Assembly (NCBI GenBank): GCA_002238555.1
Contig: MPMO01000016.1
Span: 1 to 64,000, forward strand
Length of the DNA: 64,000 nt
Origin: Caldilineaceae bacterium bin34
GTDB lineage: Bacteria > Chloroflexota > Anaerolineae > Caldilineales > Caldilineaceae
Reading direction: 5' to 3'
Below, in pieces: positions 27,047-36,954 of the stretch. Made by a program: the position numbers and the translations under genes. The notes under the pieces were generated by a model. It saw nothing but the letters and a program-made list of their open reading frames with translations. It was not told the origin of the DNA and did not search any database. Every line of letters starts with the position of its first letter. Position 1 is the first letter of the stretch.

Positions 27047-28697
27047 TATACCGGTTGAGTTTCGATCTCGGACCCGGGAAGTCGTCGAGTCCTTTCTTCA
27101 AACAGTTGTCGTTCTTGATGACCTCGCAGAGATGTCCCGATCCCGGGAAGAGCTTACGAATGAGACTGTATCCGGTAGAATCACTAGCCCTGAATATCCC
27201 TCATCACCTGACCCAGTTGACAACGAGAATAGGCGTAATCCCCAAGGAGCGCCCTTGAAGGCCAAGGAGGTGATCGATGGCTTTGCCGAGATTGGGTCGA
27301 TATGCGCCGTACTGAAGGCCAACTCGGACGATGGATTCCAGGAGAGGACTGTCAGGGCTGCTCGGCGGGCCGACATCGTGATTCTCGACTGGACCATCTA
27401 TGACTCGACTGGAACTGAGGCACTAAGGATAATGCAAAAGATTTTGGAGGAGGACAGTAGTAGTCGGCGACTCCGCTTGATTGCGATCTACACTGGAGAG
27501 CCGGATCTCAGATCGATCTACGATCAAGTACGTGATAAGGTTGATGAGATCTACCAAGATGAGGAACTTAGAGAAATCGATGGTCTTCGCATGTCTCGAG
27601 GTCCGCTTCACGTTGTCGTCTTAGCGAAGTCAGGTGTACTTGCTGCCGAACGGTCGAATTTTGTAAACCAGGAAGTTGCAGAAGATGAGCTGGCAGACCG
27701 TCTCATAAACGAGTTTGCAGACATGACAGGCGGTCTCATTCGAAATGCTGCCATCGCGGGAATTGCTGGCATCCGTGACAATGCACACAGGATCCTAGCA
27801 GAGTTTGATCCGAACCGGGATCCCGCTTATCTTGGCCATCGACTCCTCCTCGATCATCCTCCCGACGCAGAGGATCACCTCGAAGAAGCACTGGCTTCCG
27901 AAGTTGCATCGGTTCTCGAAGAGCACCGATCAGGAACGCGCGCCGATATTGGTGCCATCAGATCTTGGCTTATCCACCGACAATCTGATGGATTAAACTT
28001 ATCTGAACCGTTCCCGTTTGAAGGAGACCGAGATCCGGTGGAAGGTTGGATCCCGTTGCTGGAACAAGGTATTGCAGCCGAAGTGGCTAGGCCAAAAGGT
28101 GCAAGCAAAACCAGTCTGCCAACCCAATCGACTATACCTTTCGCTGAGGATACCGAATCCGCACGACAGTCCGATCTTCACTTTGCAGCCCTCCTTAAGC
28201 TCAAGACACACTACCCTAGTCAAGCCCCGCGCCTTTCGATTGGAACAATTCTACATACACGGGAGAACGATCAAGATAGCTATTTCCTCTGTCTCCAACC
28301 GAAGTGCGACAGCGTGCGGTTGGGAGACTGGACAGGGTTCCCGTTCCTCTTGCTAGTCTCGCTAACAGCCTCCAAGGACGTGAGTCGGGAAATGTCCTTT
28401 CTAGCTGTACAGAGCGAACAAGATGTATGGAAACACTTGGGAATTATACCTAAGCCATCCAAATTGATGATACGTTATTTCCAGCCTAGAGACAGCCCAC
28501 CAGGAGAAGTCTGTGCCAAGAACGAAAATGCTCTATTTTTCTTTGAAGATATTGAAAAGAGACAATATCGCTGGATCGCCCAAATGAAGGACGAGCATGC
28601 TCTGGGTGTGGCAAATCAAGTCGCGGCATTCTTAGCACGTCCGGGTCCGAATGAAGCTGAATGGCTAAGGAGAGGAGTTATCAAATCTAGCTCATGA
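27039..28697 (+). CDS. Receiver-domain (response-regulator-like) protein with a novel C-terminal region
   Basis: 552 residues, overlapping the kinase gene by 8 bp (translational coupling). Residues about 18-205 form a receiver with all catalytic positions: the acidic pair Asp27-Asp28 ('VVVLDDLAEM'), phospho-acceptor Asp117 ('ADIVILDWTIYDSTG'), Thr152 ('LIAIYTGEPD') and Lys197 ('VVVLAKSGVL'). The domain is expanded by an insertion of about 45 residues after beta 1. The remaining 345 residues hold no DNA-binding helix-turn-helix, GGDEF or nuclease motif that I recognise, and are rich in acidic and helical segments. By position it is the cognate phosphoryl acceptor of the upstream kinase. The C-terminal region would be the effector or a scaffold. 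I recall Pfam families describing conflict-associated kinases and receivers of this sort, but cannot check membership here. Confidence 0.8.
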   Translation: MSSIPVEFRSRTREVVESFLQTVVVLDDLAEMSRSREELTNETVSGRITSPEYPSSPDPVDNENRRNPQGAPLKAKEVIDGFAEIGSICAVLKANSDDGFQERTVRAARRADIVILDWTIYDSTGTEALRIMQKILEEDSSSRRLRLIAIYTGEPDLRSIYDQVRDKVDEIYQDEELREIDGLRMSRGPLHVVVLAKSGVLAAERSNFVNQEVAEDELADRLINEFADMTGGLIRNAAIAGIAGIRDNAHRILAEFDPNRDPAYLGHRLLLDHPPDAEDHLEEALASEVASVLEEHRSGTRADIGAIRSWLIHRQSDGLNLSEPFPFEGDRDPVEGWIPLLEQGIAAEVARPKGASKTSLPTQSTIPFAEDTESARQSDLHFAALLKLKTHYPSQAPRLSIGTILHTRENDQDSYFLCLQPKCDSVRLGDWTGFPFLLLVSLTASKDVSREMSFLAVQSEQDVWKHLGIIPKPSKLMIRYFQPRDSPPGEVCAKNENALFFFEDIEKRQYRWIAQMKDEHALGVANQVAAFLARPGPNEAEWLRRGVIKSSS

Positions 28698-28851
28698 CTC
28701 TTCTTTCCCAATTTGACACGACCTTGAGAAGTTGTTCCAGCCAGCCTGTTTGCGCTTGGCGGTGGTCTTCCAACGCAATAGGTTGTGCACTATCAGGCTA
28801 CTGAAGAATAGGTTTGGGATGTCATCGGTACCCCCAAAGGAGCGTGGGAGT

Positions 28852-29784
28852 TTAGAGCATGCGATCGAATACGATCCCCTCCTGTTCCCAAATCCGACGA
28901 ATTTCACCCGGTGTCCGTGCCTTCAATGATTCCACAATACCGGGCCAATCAGCAAACAAGGTGCGAGACTCCAAATCGTGCCCCAAACGCAGGTACCTCA
29001 GTAGCGGCTCTTTGTGTGCTTTTGGGATAGTGACACCATATACCCGGTCTTCATCCTTCCATGCGACTCGACCACCATGCAGCCAGAGAGATACACCGGA
29101 CTGAACCTGCATCCGAGGGTAGGTCTGATCCTGTTCAAATAGAAGGTAGTGCAATGATTTGAGGTCTTTCCGAAGGGGTACTCCACTCCGAAGCGATCCC
29201 CAAAGTGGCATGAACCACACCCGCCCATTGCAGGCAGACGATTTCCTACATGCAAAGTATAGGGCTACATGCAAATCACGGGTCCAGTCCAGAAAGTTGG
29301 TGGGAATTCCTTGATGTTGCAACCGAATCATCATGCGACGCAATCTAGGAGTCGAAAGTACAGGGTTGTCTGACATAATGGCATTCTGTTTGATGTCTGA
29401 TGCCTGAATTGGTATGGAGATTCCACTATCGAATGCTAGATTCAAAAAAGTTTTTTGATAAGTGATGTACCATTCGTTGCGCTGTTTTTGATTGTCCTCA
29501 CCTACTAGCGGGTGTTCAGCGTTCGCATCTGCCCAGAGATCCATTGATGTTCGCATGACATGAAATTCCCGATCCTCCCCGCGAAAGATCAACTCTCTGG
29601 CAGGAGATTCACCTTCATTCCAACGGCGTTCTGCAATCTCGATAACAGTATCTTGCAGGCGTCGCAAGGTAAAAAACCAGTCGTTTGGATCGCCGTTCGC
29701 GGCGACCTTCACACCTGGATGATCGTTGTCCAGCACCTCAGGGGCGTGGCTCTCAAGAGTGGAAGAGTCGGATTGGTTCGTCAA
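28852..29784 (-). CDS. FRG-domain protein
   Basis: 310 residues. The FRG domain is named after its motif, here 'ELIFRGEDREFHVMRTS' (about 64-80), and is supported by 'IPTNFLDWTRDLHVALYFAC' (the conserved 'T.LLDWT..P..AL.FA' block) and 'VWFMPLW'. FRG proteins are recurrent in phage-defence islands and are suspected toxins or abortive-infection effectors; their biochemistry is not established. The gene converges on the kinase-receiver operon, 154 bp from it, and lies 160 bp downstream of the N6-methylase gene on the same strand. It may be the terminal effector gene of either group. Confidence 0.85.
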   Translation of the reverse strand: MTNQSDSSTLESHAPEVLDNDHPGVKVAANGDPNDWFFTLRRLQDTVIEIAERRWNEGESPARELIFRGEDREFHVMRTSMDLWADANAEHPLVGEDNQKQRNEWYITYQKTFLNLAFDSGISIPIQASDIKQNAIMSDNPVLSTPRLRRMMIRLQHQGIPTNFLDWTRDLHVALYFACRKSSACNGRVWFMPLWGSLRSGVPLRKDLKSLHYLLFEQDQTYPRMQVQSGVSLWLHGGRVAWKDEDRVYGVTIPKAHKEPLLRYLRLGHDLESRTLFADWPGIVESLKARTPGEIRRIWEQEGIVFDRML

Positions 29785-29944
29785 GCCTCTTAGCTCCCTG
29801 TCCTTTTGTTCATCGTGTACTCAGGAGTCAGATCGCGTACAGTGGCATCCATCATAGGTGTGACATCCATTTCCACCAAGTGCAGGTGTTTGGACAGCCG
29901 GATCTGTTCTTGGTTTCGGTCCGGGGGTGTCACCGGATCCGGTT

Positions 29945-32803
29945 TCAGGCAAAGTCTGGCCGTGTCCGCTTGCCGCCGTGCACCGACGGCTCCGCACACC
30001 ACTGGTTCCGAAGCAGATCCAAGTTGGGCAGCAGGGCATCCGGCAGGTCCATGATGCGCCACAGAGCCGCGTCCAGGTTCTTGCGCACCGGATCGCGATA
30101 GGCCTCGTTGGCCGGCAACAGGGAACAACCGCGGAATTCGTCGCAGACAGCTTGGCATTGTTGCAACTGCGCATCACTGAGATGCCGTGCGTCCAGTACG
30201 TTCAAATTCGGCAACTTTGAGATCGTAATATTGGAACGGCCCTGTTGCTGACGAGTCCCTGTCCACCAAAACATCATCAGGCCCAACGTGGAATTTGTCC
30301 AGAGCAACAATAGCCATATCCATTGCTCCTGGTGTGGCAGCACGTTCGGCCACGCCCTGCCTCCCAAGGTCTCTTCCGGTGTGATGCACATGGCGAGGCT
30401 TTGGGAGTTCAACTGGAAGTCCCTATTACTGTGCAAACGGGAAGCGGTATGTTCCCAAGTCCTGACTGCCTGCTCTTTCATCCCGGAACGTACAGTACCC
30501 TGGGTGTCGGGACCGACCATAAGAAACCGCTCCGCATCAGCGGCATGTCGCCAGAGAGCAGGGAATTCGGGCTTACCGACACTCGGGTATGCCTCGATGT
30601 CGAACGCGCCCCGCGGCGAACCTCCATTGATGTCCCGGTCGACCAGTCCCCTGTCAGCGAGGCTGCCCAACTTGGTCACGGGAACAGGGCGTTCCCCATC
30701 GGTCCTTGGCAAAGCAAGACGGCCTCGACACAGGCACGCCATGAACTGGGACAGTGAAGAATCACGTACACCAGCAGCTCCTGTCTCATGGATTGTCCCC
30801 ACAAAGGACGAGCTGTGCTGCTCAAGGTTTCGGGCTATCTGGGTAGCCTCAAGAATTGATCGAGGGCGATGGGTGAGGTTGTCGAACCGAATTGCTTCTG
30901 AACGGTGTGTCCCCTCCCCGCCTTTCTTGGCCAGCACCAAGCATTCGGCCATGCCCGTATCGGCGGAGAAGGCCCGGTCCTGCGAGCCGGTGGCCGCGAT
31001 CGACAGAATCTGGACCTCCTCGTACAGGTCTGCCAGTGTTTGTAGGGCATCCGCCCACGATCCCCCTGCCACAAAGGAAAACGGCAGCACGAGGGCCAGG
31101 ACGCCCCCTGGCTTCAGCTTCGCATGGGCGATGTCCATGAAGTTGGAGGCCAAACCCGCATTGCCGTTGCCGAAACGACAACTGCCGGAAACCGCTTTCA
31201 ACCGGGCGGACATGGCCTTCTGCTCTGCCTTGGAAGTGTCAAACCCCGCAAACGACGGCACCGGCACCGTGGTCGACTCGTGATTGGTCGGACGGGTGAA
31301 CGGCGGGTTCATGATCACCAGGTCAAAGGACTCGTCCGTGACCGGCAGATCCAACTCGTCCAGACCCTCAACACCCTTCATCCGCAAGCCACCCATGTCC
31401 AGCCAATCGGCTCCCAGCATCGGCTGGACCAGATTCTTGCTGAGAAGGTCCAGGGCCCCGAGATAGACCTCGTCCAGTGGCAGACCGCGGCGGCCGGATA
31501 AGACCTCATCGGTCCCATAGGGCAGCGCCTCGATCAGTGATTTTCCGTAATGGACTCCCGGATGGGTGCTGGACAGCATGGAGGCCGTCAGGTGGGTGGC
31601 GGACGGCAGGATGTCCGTGCCCAGCAGCACACTCTCCATGATTCCCCGGTGCAGTTCGGCATCGTCCCTCCCTGTCCGCCGGTGACGGCGATAGACGGCG
31701 CGCTGCACCGCAGACAGCAGGGCACCGGTGCCGCAGGCGAAGTCGGCCACCTTCAGGGCCAGAATGGCATCTCGGTCCGACCAGTCCAGATGCAGTCGGG
31801 ACACGGCCAGTTCCGCCAGCAGACAGGCCGATGAAGGCAGAGTGTAGAACGTGGCCAGAAACTTCCGGTCCGCAATCAGCGTCTGGAACATGCGGCCTGC
31901 AAGGTCGTGAAAGGTGACTGCGCCGAAGTCGACCAGATCGCTGGCCACATCGTTGACAAATGCCAGGACCGGATTCGCAATGCGCTCCGGAATCCAAGTC
32001 AGGATTTCACTGGCGATGCTGAAAACGGGCCAGTAGTTGACTTCAAGAATCCGTTCCCAAACCTCCAGAACCCGCCTGCGGGACGGAGTGCCGCCCATCC
32101 CCTGCAATTCCTCCGTTCGGGGGATGCCCGGGTACCCTTCAACCGCTCGGTGAAAGATGAAGGCATTCACAAGGATTGCAATCGCCATGCGGCAGGTCTG
32201 TTCCCCCGGCTCCTGATGCAGCACCTGCCCGATGCGATCTTCCACATCGGTGTCTTCAGCCAAGGTTCGCAGTCTCGTGCTGCCCGCGCGCACCCCATCT
32301 TCCAGGCGGGACTCGCCTTCCCGCACCATCCGTTCGGACAGGGACAGCAGTTCAACAGTGTCCGCCAGATCGTCCACCGTACCCGACAACCACTCGTCAT
32401 CCCGTTCGGGCCAGCGTGTTGCCGTACCATCGGGTTGACCTTGATGCACCGCGAACCGAAGCCGGGCCTGTTCCAATCCCCCGGCCGTAAGACCGTCCGG
32501 ATAGACCACGGATACCCCCGTCTCAATGGGCAGGGAGTTGACCCTGACCACCTTGCCCAGGCGGGCTTCCATCTGTCGCTTCAGTTGGGAGGCGTTGCGC
32601 CCGAACTTGGCTTCGACCGCCACGGGTTGTCCGCCGCCCGCCGCAACCAGCACGTCGATCTGTTCGGACGGGTGGTCTCGCAATACCCGTGTGGCATCGA
32701 CGAACACGTTGCGCTCATTCCATCGGGGATGCCGGGCAATGAGCAGTTCGCCCAGCTTGCCGTTCAGCACGGTTTCCGCCTGGGTGGCCGAAGGTCTGGT
32801 CAT
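29945..32803 (-). CDS. One-chain N6-adenine DNA methylase with N-terminal nuclease domain (type IIG-like)
   Basis: 952 residues. The N-terminal 100 residues show a PD-(D/E)XK pattern, 'EQIDVLVAAGGGQPVAVEAKFG' read in parts as Asp50 and the E64-x-K66 pair. Around residue 350 is the SAM motif 'VADFACGTGALLSAVQ'. Near 500 is motif IV 'DLVIMNPPFTRP' (NPPF, adenine-N6 type). Residues 700-900 would be the recognition region. The C-terminal helices end 'DLPDALLPNLDLLRNQW'. No HsdS or HsdR genes adjoin, so recognition, cleavage and methylation may reside in one polypeptide as in type IIG enzymes, or the nuclease may be vestigial. It sits between the broken Mrr-like gene and the FRG gene, all on the minus strand. 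Confidence 0.85.
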   Translation of the reverse strand: MTRPSATQAETVLNGKLGELLIARHPRWNERNVFVDATRVLRDHPSEQIDVLVAAGGGQPVAVEAKFGRNASQLKRQMEARLGKVVRVNSLPIETGVSVVYPDGLTAGGLEQARLRFAVHQGQPDGTATRWPERDDEWLSGTVDDLADTVELLSLSERMVREGESRLEDGVRAGSTRLRTLAEDTDVEDRIGQVLHQEPGEQTCRMAIAILVNAFIFHRAVEGYPGIPRTEELQGMGGTPSRRRVLEVWERILEVNYWPVFSIASEILTWIPERIANPVLAFVNDVASDLVDFGAVTFHDLAGRMFQTLIADRKFLATFYTLPSSACLLAELAVSRLHLDWSDRDAILALKVADFACGTGALLSAVQRAVYRRHRRTGRDDAELHRGIMESVLLGTDILPSATHLTASMLSSTHPGVHYGKSLIEALPYGTDEVLSGRRGLPLDEVYLGALDLLSKNLVQPMLGADWLDMGGLRMKGVEGLDELDLPVTDESFDLVIMNPPFTRPTNHESTTVPVPSFAGFDTSKAEQKAMSARLKAVSGSCRFGNGNAGLASNFMDIAHAKLKPGGVLALVLPFSFVAGGSWADALQTLADLYEEVQILSIAATGSQDRAFSADTGMAECLVLAKKGGEGTHRSEAIRFDNLTHRPRSILEATQIARNLEQHSSSFVGTIHETGAAGVRDSSLSQFMACLCRGRLALPRTDGERPVPVTKLGSLADRGLVDRDINGGSPRGAFDIEAYPSVGKPEFPALWRHAADAERFLMVGPDTQGTVRSGMKEQAVRTWEHTASRLHSNRDFQLNSQSLAMCITPEETLGGRAWPNVLPHQEQWIWLLLLWTNSTLGLMMFWWTGTRQQQGRSNITISKLPNLNVLDARHLSDAQLQQCQAVCDEFRGCSLLPANEAYRDPVRKNLDAALWRIMDLPDALLPNLDLLRNQWCAEPSVHGGKRTRPDFA

Positions 32804-33106
32804 GTACCCTCCTGCTTCATCAGTGAATGTGTGTCCATGCCATCCCGTTCACGCACTGTTTCGGTTTTGTTGGTCTTGATCCGAAGCGTGGGAATGCCCA
32901 GAGGCCTTCCACGCTCAGTTTCGCATACCAAGACCAAACAGGTCCTTTCAATGACCTTCCCGCTGTGGGGGCGGCTGTCCTCGGGAATGCTTGTATCCTG
33001 TGTTGGCACTCGAAAATCAGGTTTGTGGCTGAGGGTAGCAGGTAGCAGGCCGTTGTGCATGAAATTTTCCGGAGGGTGCGCCACCGGCATCGGTCGATAC
33101 CGCTTG

Positions 33107-35479
33107 TCAATTCCCCTGTTGGTTCGCAGACGCGAGCACTTCGGCAGTGAGCGCCCTTACCACACCGCTCTGATCGCAGCTCAGAAGCGAGCCGATGCGC
33201 TCGTACGCATCGGGGACAGCATCCCGCAGCCACGTTAGGGAATGGGCAATCTGCATTCGCACCCACTTGTCAGGATCAGAAGCTAGGCGATCCAGGACCG
33301 CAGGATCGGGACACTGTCGCATATTCGGCAAATCGATTGCCACCTGCCTAACCCGCGGGTTGGAATGGTCCGCTAGATCCGTGATCCGAACGTCCGAGCT
33401 TGAGAGGTGTGGCAGGGACAAAACCGTTGCCCCGGTTCGCTGCAGAACCTCAAGCTCCGCACCCAGCCACCTTTGGGCCATTGCTATAACATGAGCGCGG
33501 TTCTTCGACCCCATTGCACAGTGAGCCAACATGTGAAGGGCTGCCGCCCGAACATCGGCCACGTTTCCCAAAGAGATCTGGAATCGACTGAGTGGGTGCA
33601 AAGTGCCAGCCTCATATTCGTCAGTTGCAGAGATCTTCGTCTCGGGATCGGTCAGCGGCTTCACGAGCCCGAAGAGTTCCTTCTTCCTGCCAGTTGAGAG
33701 AAGTTCCACGGTGATCGCTGCCGATTTAAGCGCGTGGGCTCGATTCATACTCGGTTCATGGCAATTGCTTCCGATCTCAACTAGCTTCTGGACGTACCGG
33801 TTGGCAACTTCGTCTCCTTGCTCCTCAAGGAACTGCCTAGAGATGTCGTATCGTGTGCCAATGTCATACGATGAACGCTTGCACAAGGGATATTGCTCCA
33901 CGAGCTGGAGCCGGTTGGCCCAGTGCACTCGTGCCGCATCGTTCAGGTGCCCCAAGTCAAACAATGGGTCAGCAAAATCACGTCCTTCTTGCTCGGCAAC
34001 TCGCTCAAAGGCAGCAATGAGTTCACTCAAGTCGTCACCACACTCACCCAATGCCCGCTTCAAATTCCTATTGTTGGGATTTCCTACGGTCATCTCCACG
34101 AGGACCGTCGCAGCACCCTTTCGGAAGGCGGGCCGGAACCGATACAAGCGTGCAGCCACCATCCCACTCCCCGGATCAGTCAGCTTGTATGTGTTGGGTT
34201 CGCGGGGGGCCAACTGCTCCAGCACCGGCATGAGTTGCTCTAGGTCGCTTTCGTCCGCCTCGAGTACAACTGCCTGCAACGCTTGGATAGTCGCTGGCGC
34301 AGTCCACTTGCTGTCGGCATTTTCCTGTAGCTGTTTAATAAGCATGCGAGCAAGTCTACGTGATGTTTCAATCGGCGCGAGATCACCGAGCTGCTCAACA
34401 GCAATGAGTGTGCCCCTCCAAACCCACAACGCCGGGCTGCTTACCATGTTGGTAAGGTAATCAGGCCAGACTTCCAGCTGGGACGATATCTCTTTGATCT
34501 GATTGTAATCACCGCCGAGCAGTCCCTGCTCAAGGGCTGTGACAGGTTCTTTGGACTGGGCATAAAGCCGTGCAAGGAGTGCACGGGAATCGAACTCGTC
34601 CATGAGGCTTCCACTGCGGATCGCCTCGATCAAGCGGAACCTGGTCCACAAGTGGGCATCGGGTAATTGCTCGTTCACCAAGTGCATGAAGGCACGCTCG
34701 CGGGTGCGGGGGTTCATCGCCACATACGACCGCGAACCTTGAATTGAAAGGGCTAATTGATTTGTCCTACGACATTCACGAAAACGTTCAACACTGTCGG
34801 GCTCAATGGTTCTGATTGTGCAGAGCGCTGTCAGCGACCAGAGTGCTTTCTCGACATCTAGGTCAAGGTTGGCCTCGGCTGCCAACTTCAATGCCATACG
34901 GTACTGCCGCTCTGCGCGTTCTAATTCTCCCTCCCACGCAGCCTTGCGGGCTGCCCGTAGGAGTACGTAGGCATTCTCCTGTGCAGGCAACTCCAACAGC
35001 TCAGCTTGGCGAATGAGATCCTTCCCCGTTCCTTTGGCACCGGCATCGACCATAGCCAAGTTGATTCGCAGTGCCGTCTGTTTCTGTTTGTCGCCACTCT
35101 TATCGCATCTCTCGCTTGCATGTTGAAGGCACTCTACGCGGTCAAGCACCACACCGAATTCACGGTCGGCCACAGCCGCCTCTGTGACAAACATTGCAAT
35201 GATCGGCGCATATTCGTCATTGGGACCAAGGGTGTCAAACCACTGCGCGAGGTCCTTGAGTGACTGAGGATGCTCATACCACTGCTCGAAGGACCGAATG
35301 GCAGCTGCGCGGGCCTGCCGGGTTTCATCAACTGCGTCGTGCAGATCCCCGAGTGCGGAGGCCACTCCTGGAAATAGCTGAGGTTCAGCTTGTTCAACGA
35401 GGTTGCGGACGGCAAGCTCTATCAACGCGTCATGGCTTGCGTCCGCGTTCCCTGCGGCCTGCAATGACTTGGCTCGCAA
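33107..35479 (-). pseudogene. Helical-repeat C-terminal part of a split Mrr-like defence protein
   Basis: 790-residue open frame, opening at TTG 35479 with 'MRAKSLQAAGNADASHDALI'. It is a long helical-repeat array (TPR-like hairpins such as 'QENAYVLLRAARKAAWEGEL', then HEAT-like units 'DHSNPRVRQVAIDLPNMR' and 'DPDKWVRMQIAHSLTWLRD') with no P-loop. Its first 11 residues duplicate the end of the upstream fragment ('RAKSLQAAGN'): a 140-bp tandem duplication at 35447-35726 shifts the frame. Deleting one copy would give one protein of about 1030 residues with an N-terminal nuclease. It could still be translated alone from TTG, but the natural gene is almost certainly the fusion. Confidence 0.8.
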
Positions 35480-35726
35480 CAGGTCAAAGTGGTTGGCGTG
35501 CCCCGGAAAGTGGTCCCTAAGCCCATCCGCAACCTCACGATAGACATCCGCGGCTTCTGTTTGGGGTGTTTGCGCTAGGGGTTCGGGTTCCCTGCGGCCT
35601 GCAATGACTTGGCTCGCAACAGGTCAAAGTGGTTGGCGTGCCCCGGAAAGTGGTCCCTAAGCCCATCCGCAACCTCTCGATAGACATCCGCGGCTTCTGT
35701 TGGTGATGTCTGCGCTAGGCGTTCGG
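35447..35726. repeat. 140-bp direct tandem duplication splitting a gene
   Basis: Copy 1 is 35447-35586 and copy 2 is 35587-35726, differing at about half a dozen positions. The period of 140 is not a multiple of three, so the second copy throws the minus-strand gene out of frame and a TAG ends the N-terminal part at 35575. The mismatches argue against a trivial assembly stutter, though two merged strain variants remain possible. Confidence 0.9.
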
Positions 35727-36345
35727 CTTTTCCAACCTTCGATGTGAGTCCGAACGCTTCAACCGGCCCTCTGCGCAATGCGTCGGAAACCTCGGTGGAC
35801 AGGCGGTGGTTGGATTCCTTAGAAGTACCAAAGTACTTGTTTACCCAGTCGTCACCGAAATACCTACGAACGAGGTAGTCCTTGTTACTGAGGAGATGTG
35901 TGAGTTGTTCAGCTCCCCAAAGCTCAATGGGGAAGGAGTATCGCTCATTCAACTTTGCGAGCTTGTCCAAGAGCTTCCGATTGTTTGCCTCCCTCGACAT
36001 GCAGACAACAAACTTGTCGGTACAACCAGCCATCGCACCTTTGGCAAATTTTCCCACGATGTCTTTCAAATCGCTCGCAGTCAGTTCCTTCATTCGCTTC
36101 ACTTGGAAGGCCGTGTACTCGCCTGTGGGAGCATCACCCACAAAGTCGATACCCTCTTGGGCTTGCCCAGATATACCGTACCGGTGGACATTCGCGAATC
36201 CGTGGGCTTGCACTATGTCCCGGCAGAGGCACTCGAACTTAGCCGTTTCGAGTATGTGGAACGGGAATTCGGTCTCTGTGGTCGTGACTGGCGGGGGAAC
36301 GCTTACCGGTTCGCTCTGGTTTTCGCGGCCATCTGTGATGGTCAT
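35575..36345 (-). pseudogene. Mrr-like nuclease domain, N-terminal part of a split defence protein
   Basis: 256-residue open frame. Residues about 30-150 look like an Mrr-type restriction fold: 'TAKFECLCRDIVQAHGFANV' (helix with Glu39), 'GQAQEGIDFVGDAPTG' (Asp67), and 'YTAFQVKRMKEL' (Q81-x-K83), then 'FVVCMSREANNRKLLDKLAK'. This is the Asp-(Glu/Gln)-x-Lys pattern of DNases that recognise foreign or modified DNA. It ends prematurely in 'AAGNPNP' because of the 140-bp duplication; the helical-repeat part follows in another frame. Architecture (Mrr nuclease plus long repeats) recalls Avs-type sensors but lacks their STAND ATPase. Confidence 0.8.
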
Positions 36346-36954
36346 GACTGCTCCTTATGAGTGGAGGGCTTCATCCGCAGGGCGGGTATGGTGCTACTTC
36401 AGCTTGGCCACGAATCAAGCAGAGAGACGGAAGCAGGAAGATGGCACAGGTTGTATGGAAGGTCATAGTGAGATCACCAAGCATGCCTCACCTGCCCCGT
36501 CGAGCATAGGGAGTGTGCGTGCATAGTCCATTCCCAGGATCTACTTCAGCACTTCGGTATCTGGCTCTTGACGGTTCACGGATTAAAACGTCATGCGCTT
36601 CGTCGGCAGCCACCATCGGCCATCCGTGTAGTTGCCGATTTGCTACCTGAACCGGGCGATCCTGAATTACGGTTGACAATCAGTGAATTCGTGTGTCATG
36701 GAGTGGGGACAATGTTGGGGAGCACTGCTATCAATGCTTGGAGGTCGGACACATCGGTGGCTCGTGTTCATGGGAATACCCTAGATCCGCCAATGTCTGG
36801 CAACTGGTGGCCAAGAATTGCAAGGATGGTATCTCCAACCGGTTTCGTTGCGGTGTAAGAGCCGTGCTTGGCTTGGAGACGAGCCAGGCAGAGGACCGAG
36901 GATACGCAGCCCATGTCGGCAAGTTCCCGAGGGCAGGAACTGCATTCTGTTCTC
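36346..36954. other. Intergenic region at the edge of the first defence block
   Basis: About 600 bp between the Mrr-like gene and the 3' end of the binding-protein gene. Only short, unrelated frames; no gene, IS end or hairpin that I can support. It may contain the outer boundary of the defence insertion. Confidence 0.45.

Noticed and set aside
24074..28697. Kinase-receiver pair as an ordinary transcriptional two-component system
   Set aside because: No sensor or membrane domain, an extra MORC-type ATPase, and no DNA-binding output domain in the receiver protein.
22891..32803. The island as BREX or DISARM
   Set aside because: No PglZ, BrxL, BrxC, DrmA or DrmB-like genes; methylases alone are not enough.
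33107..36345. Mrr-like/helical-repeat protein as an Avs (STAND) sensor
   Set aside because: No P-loop or Walker B can be found between the nuclease and the repeats.
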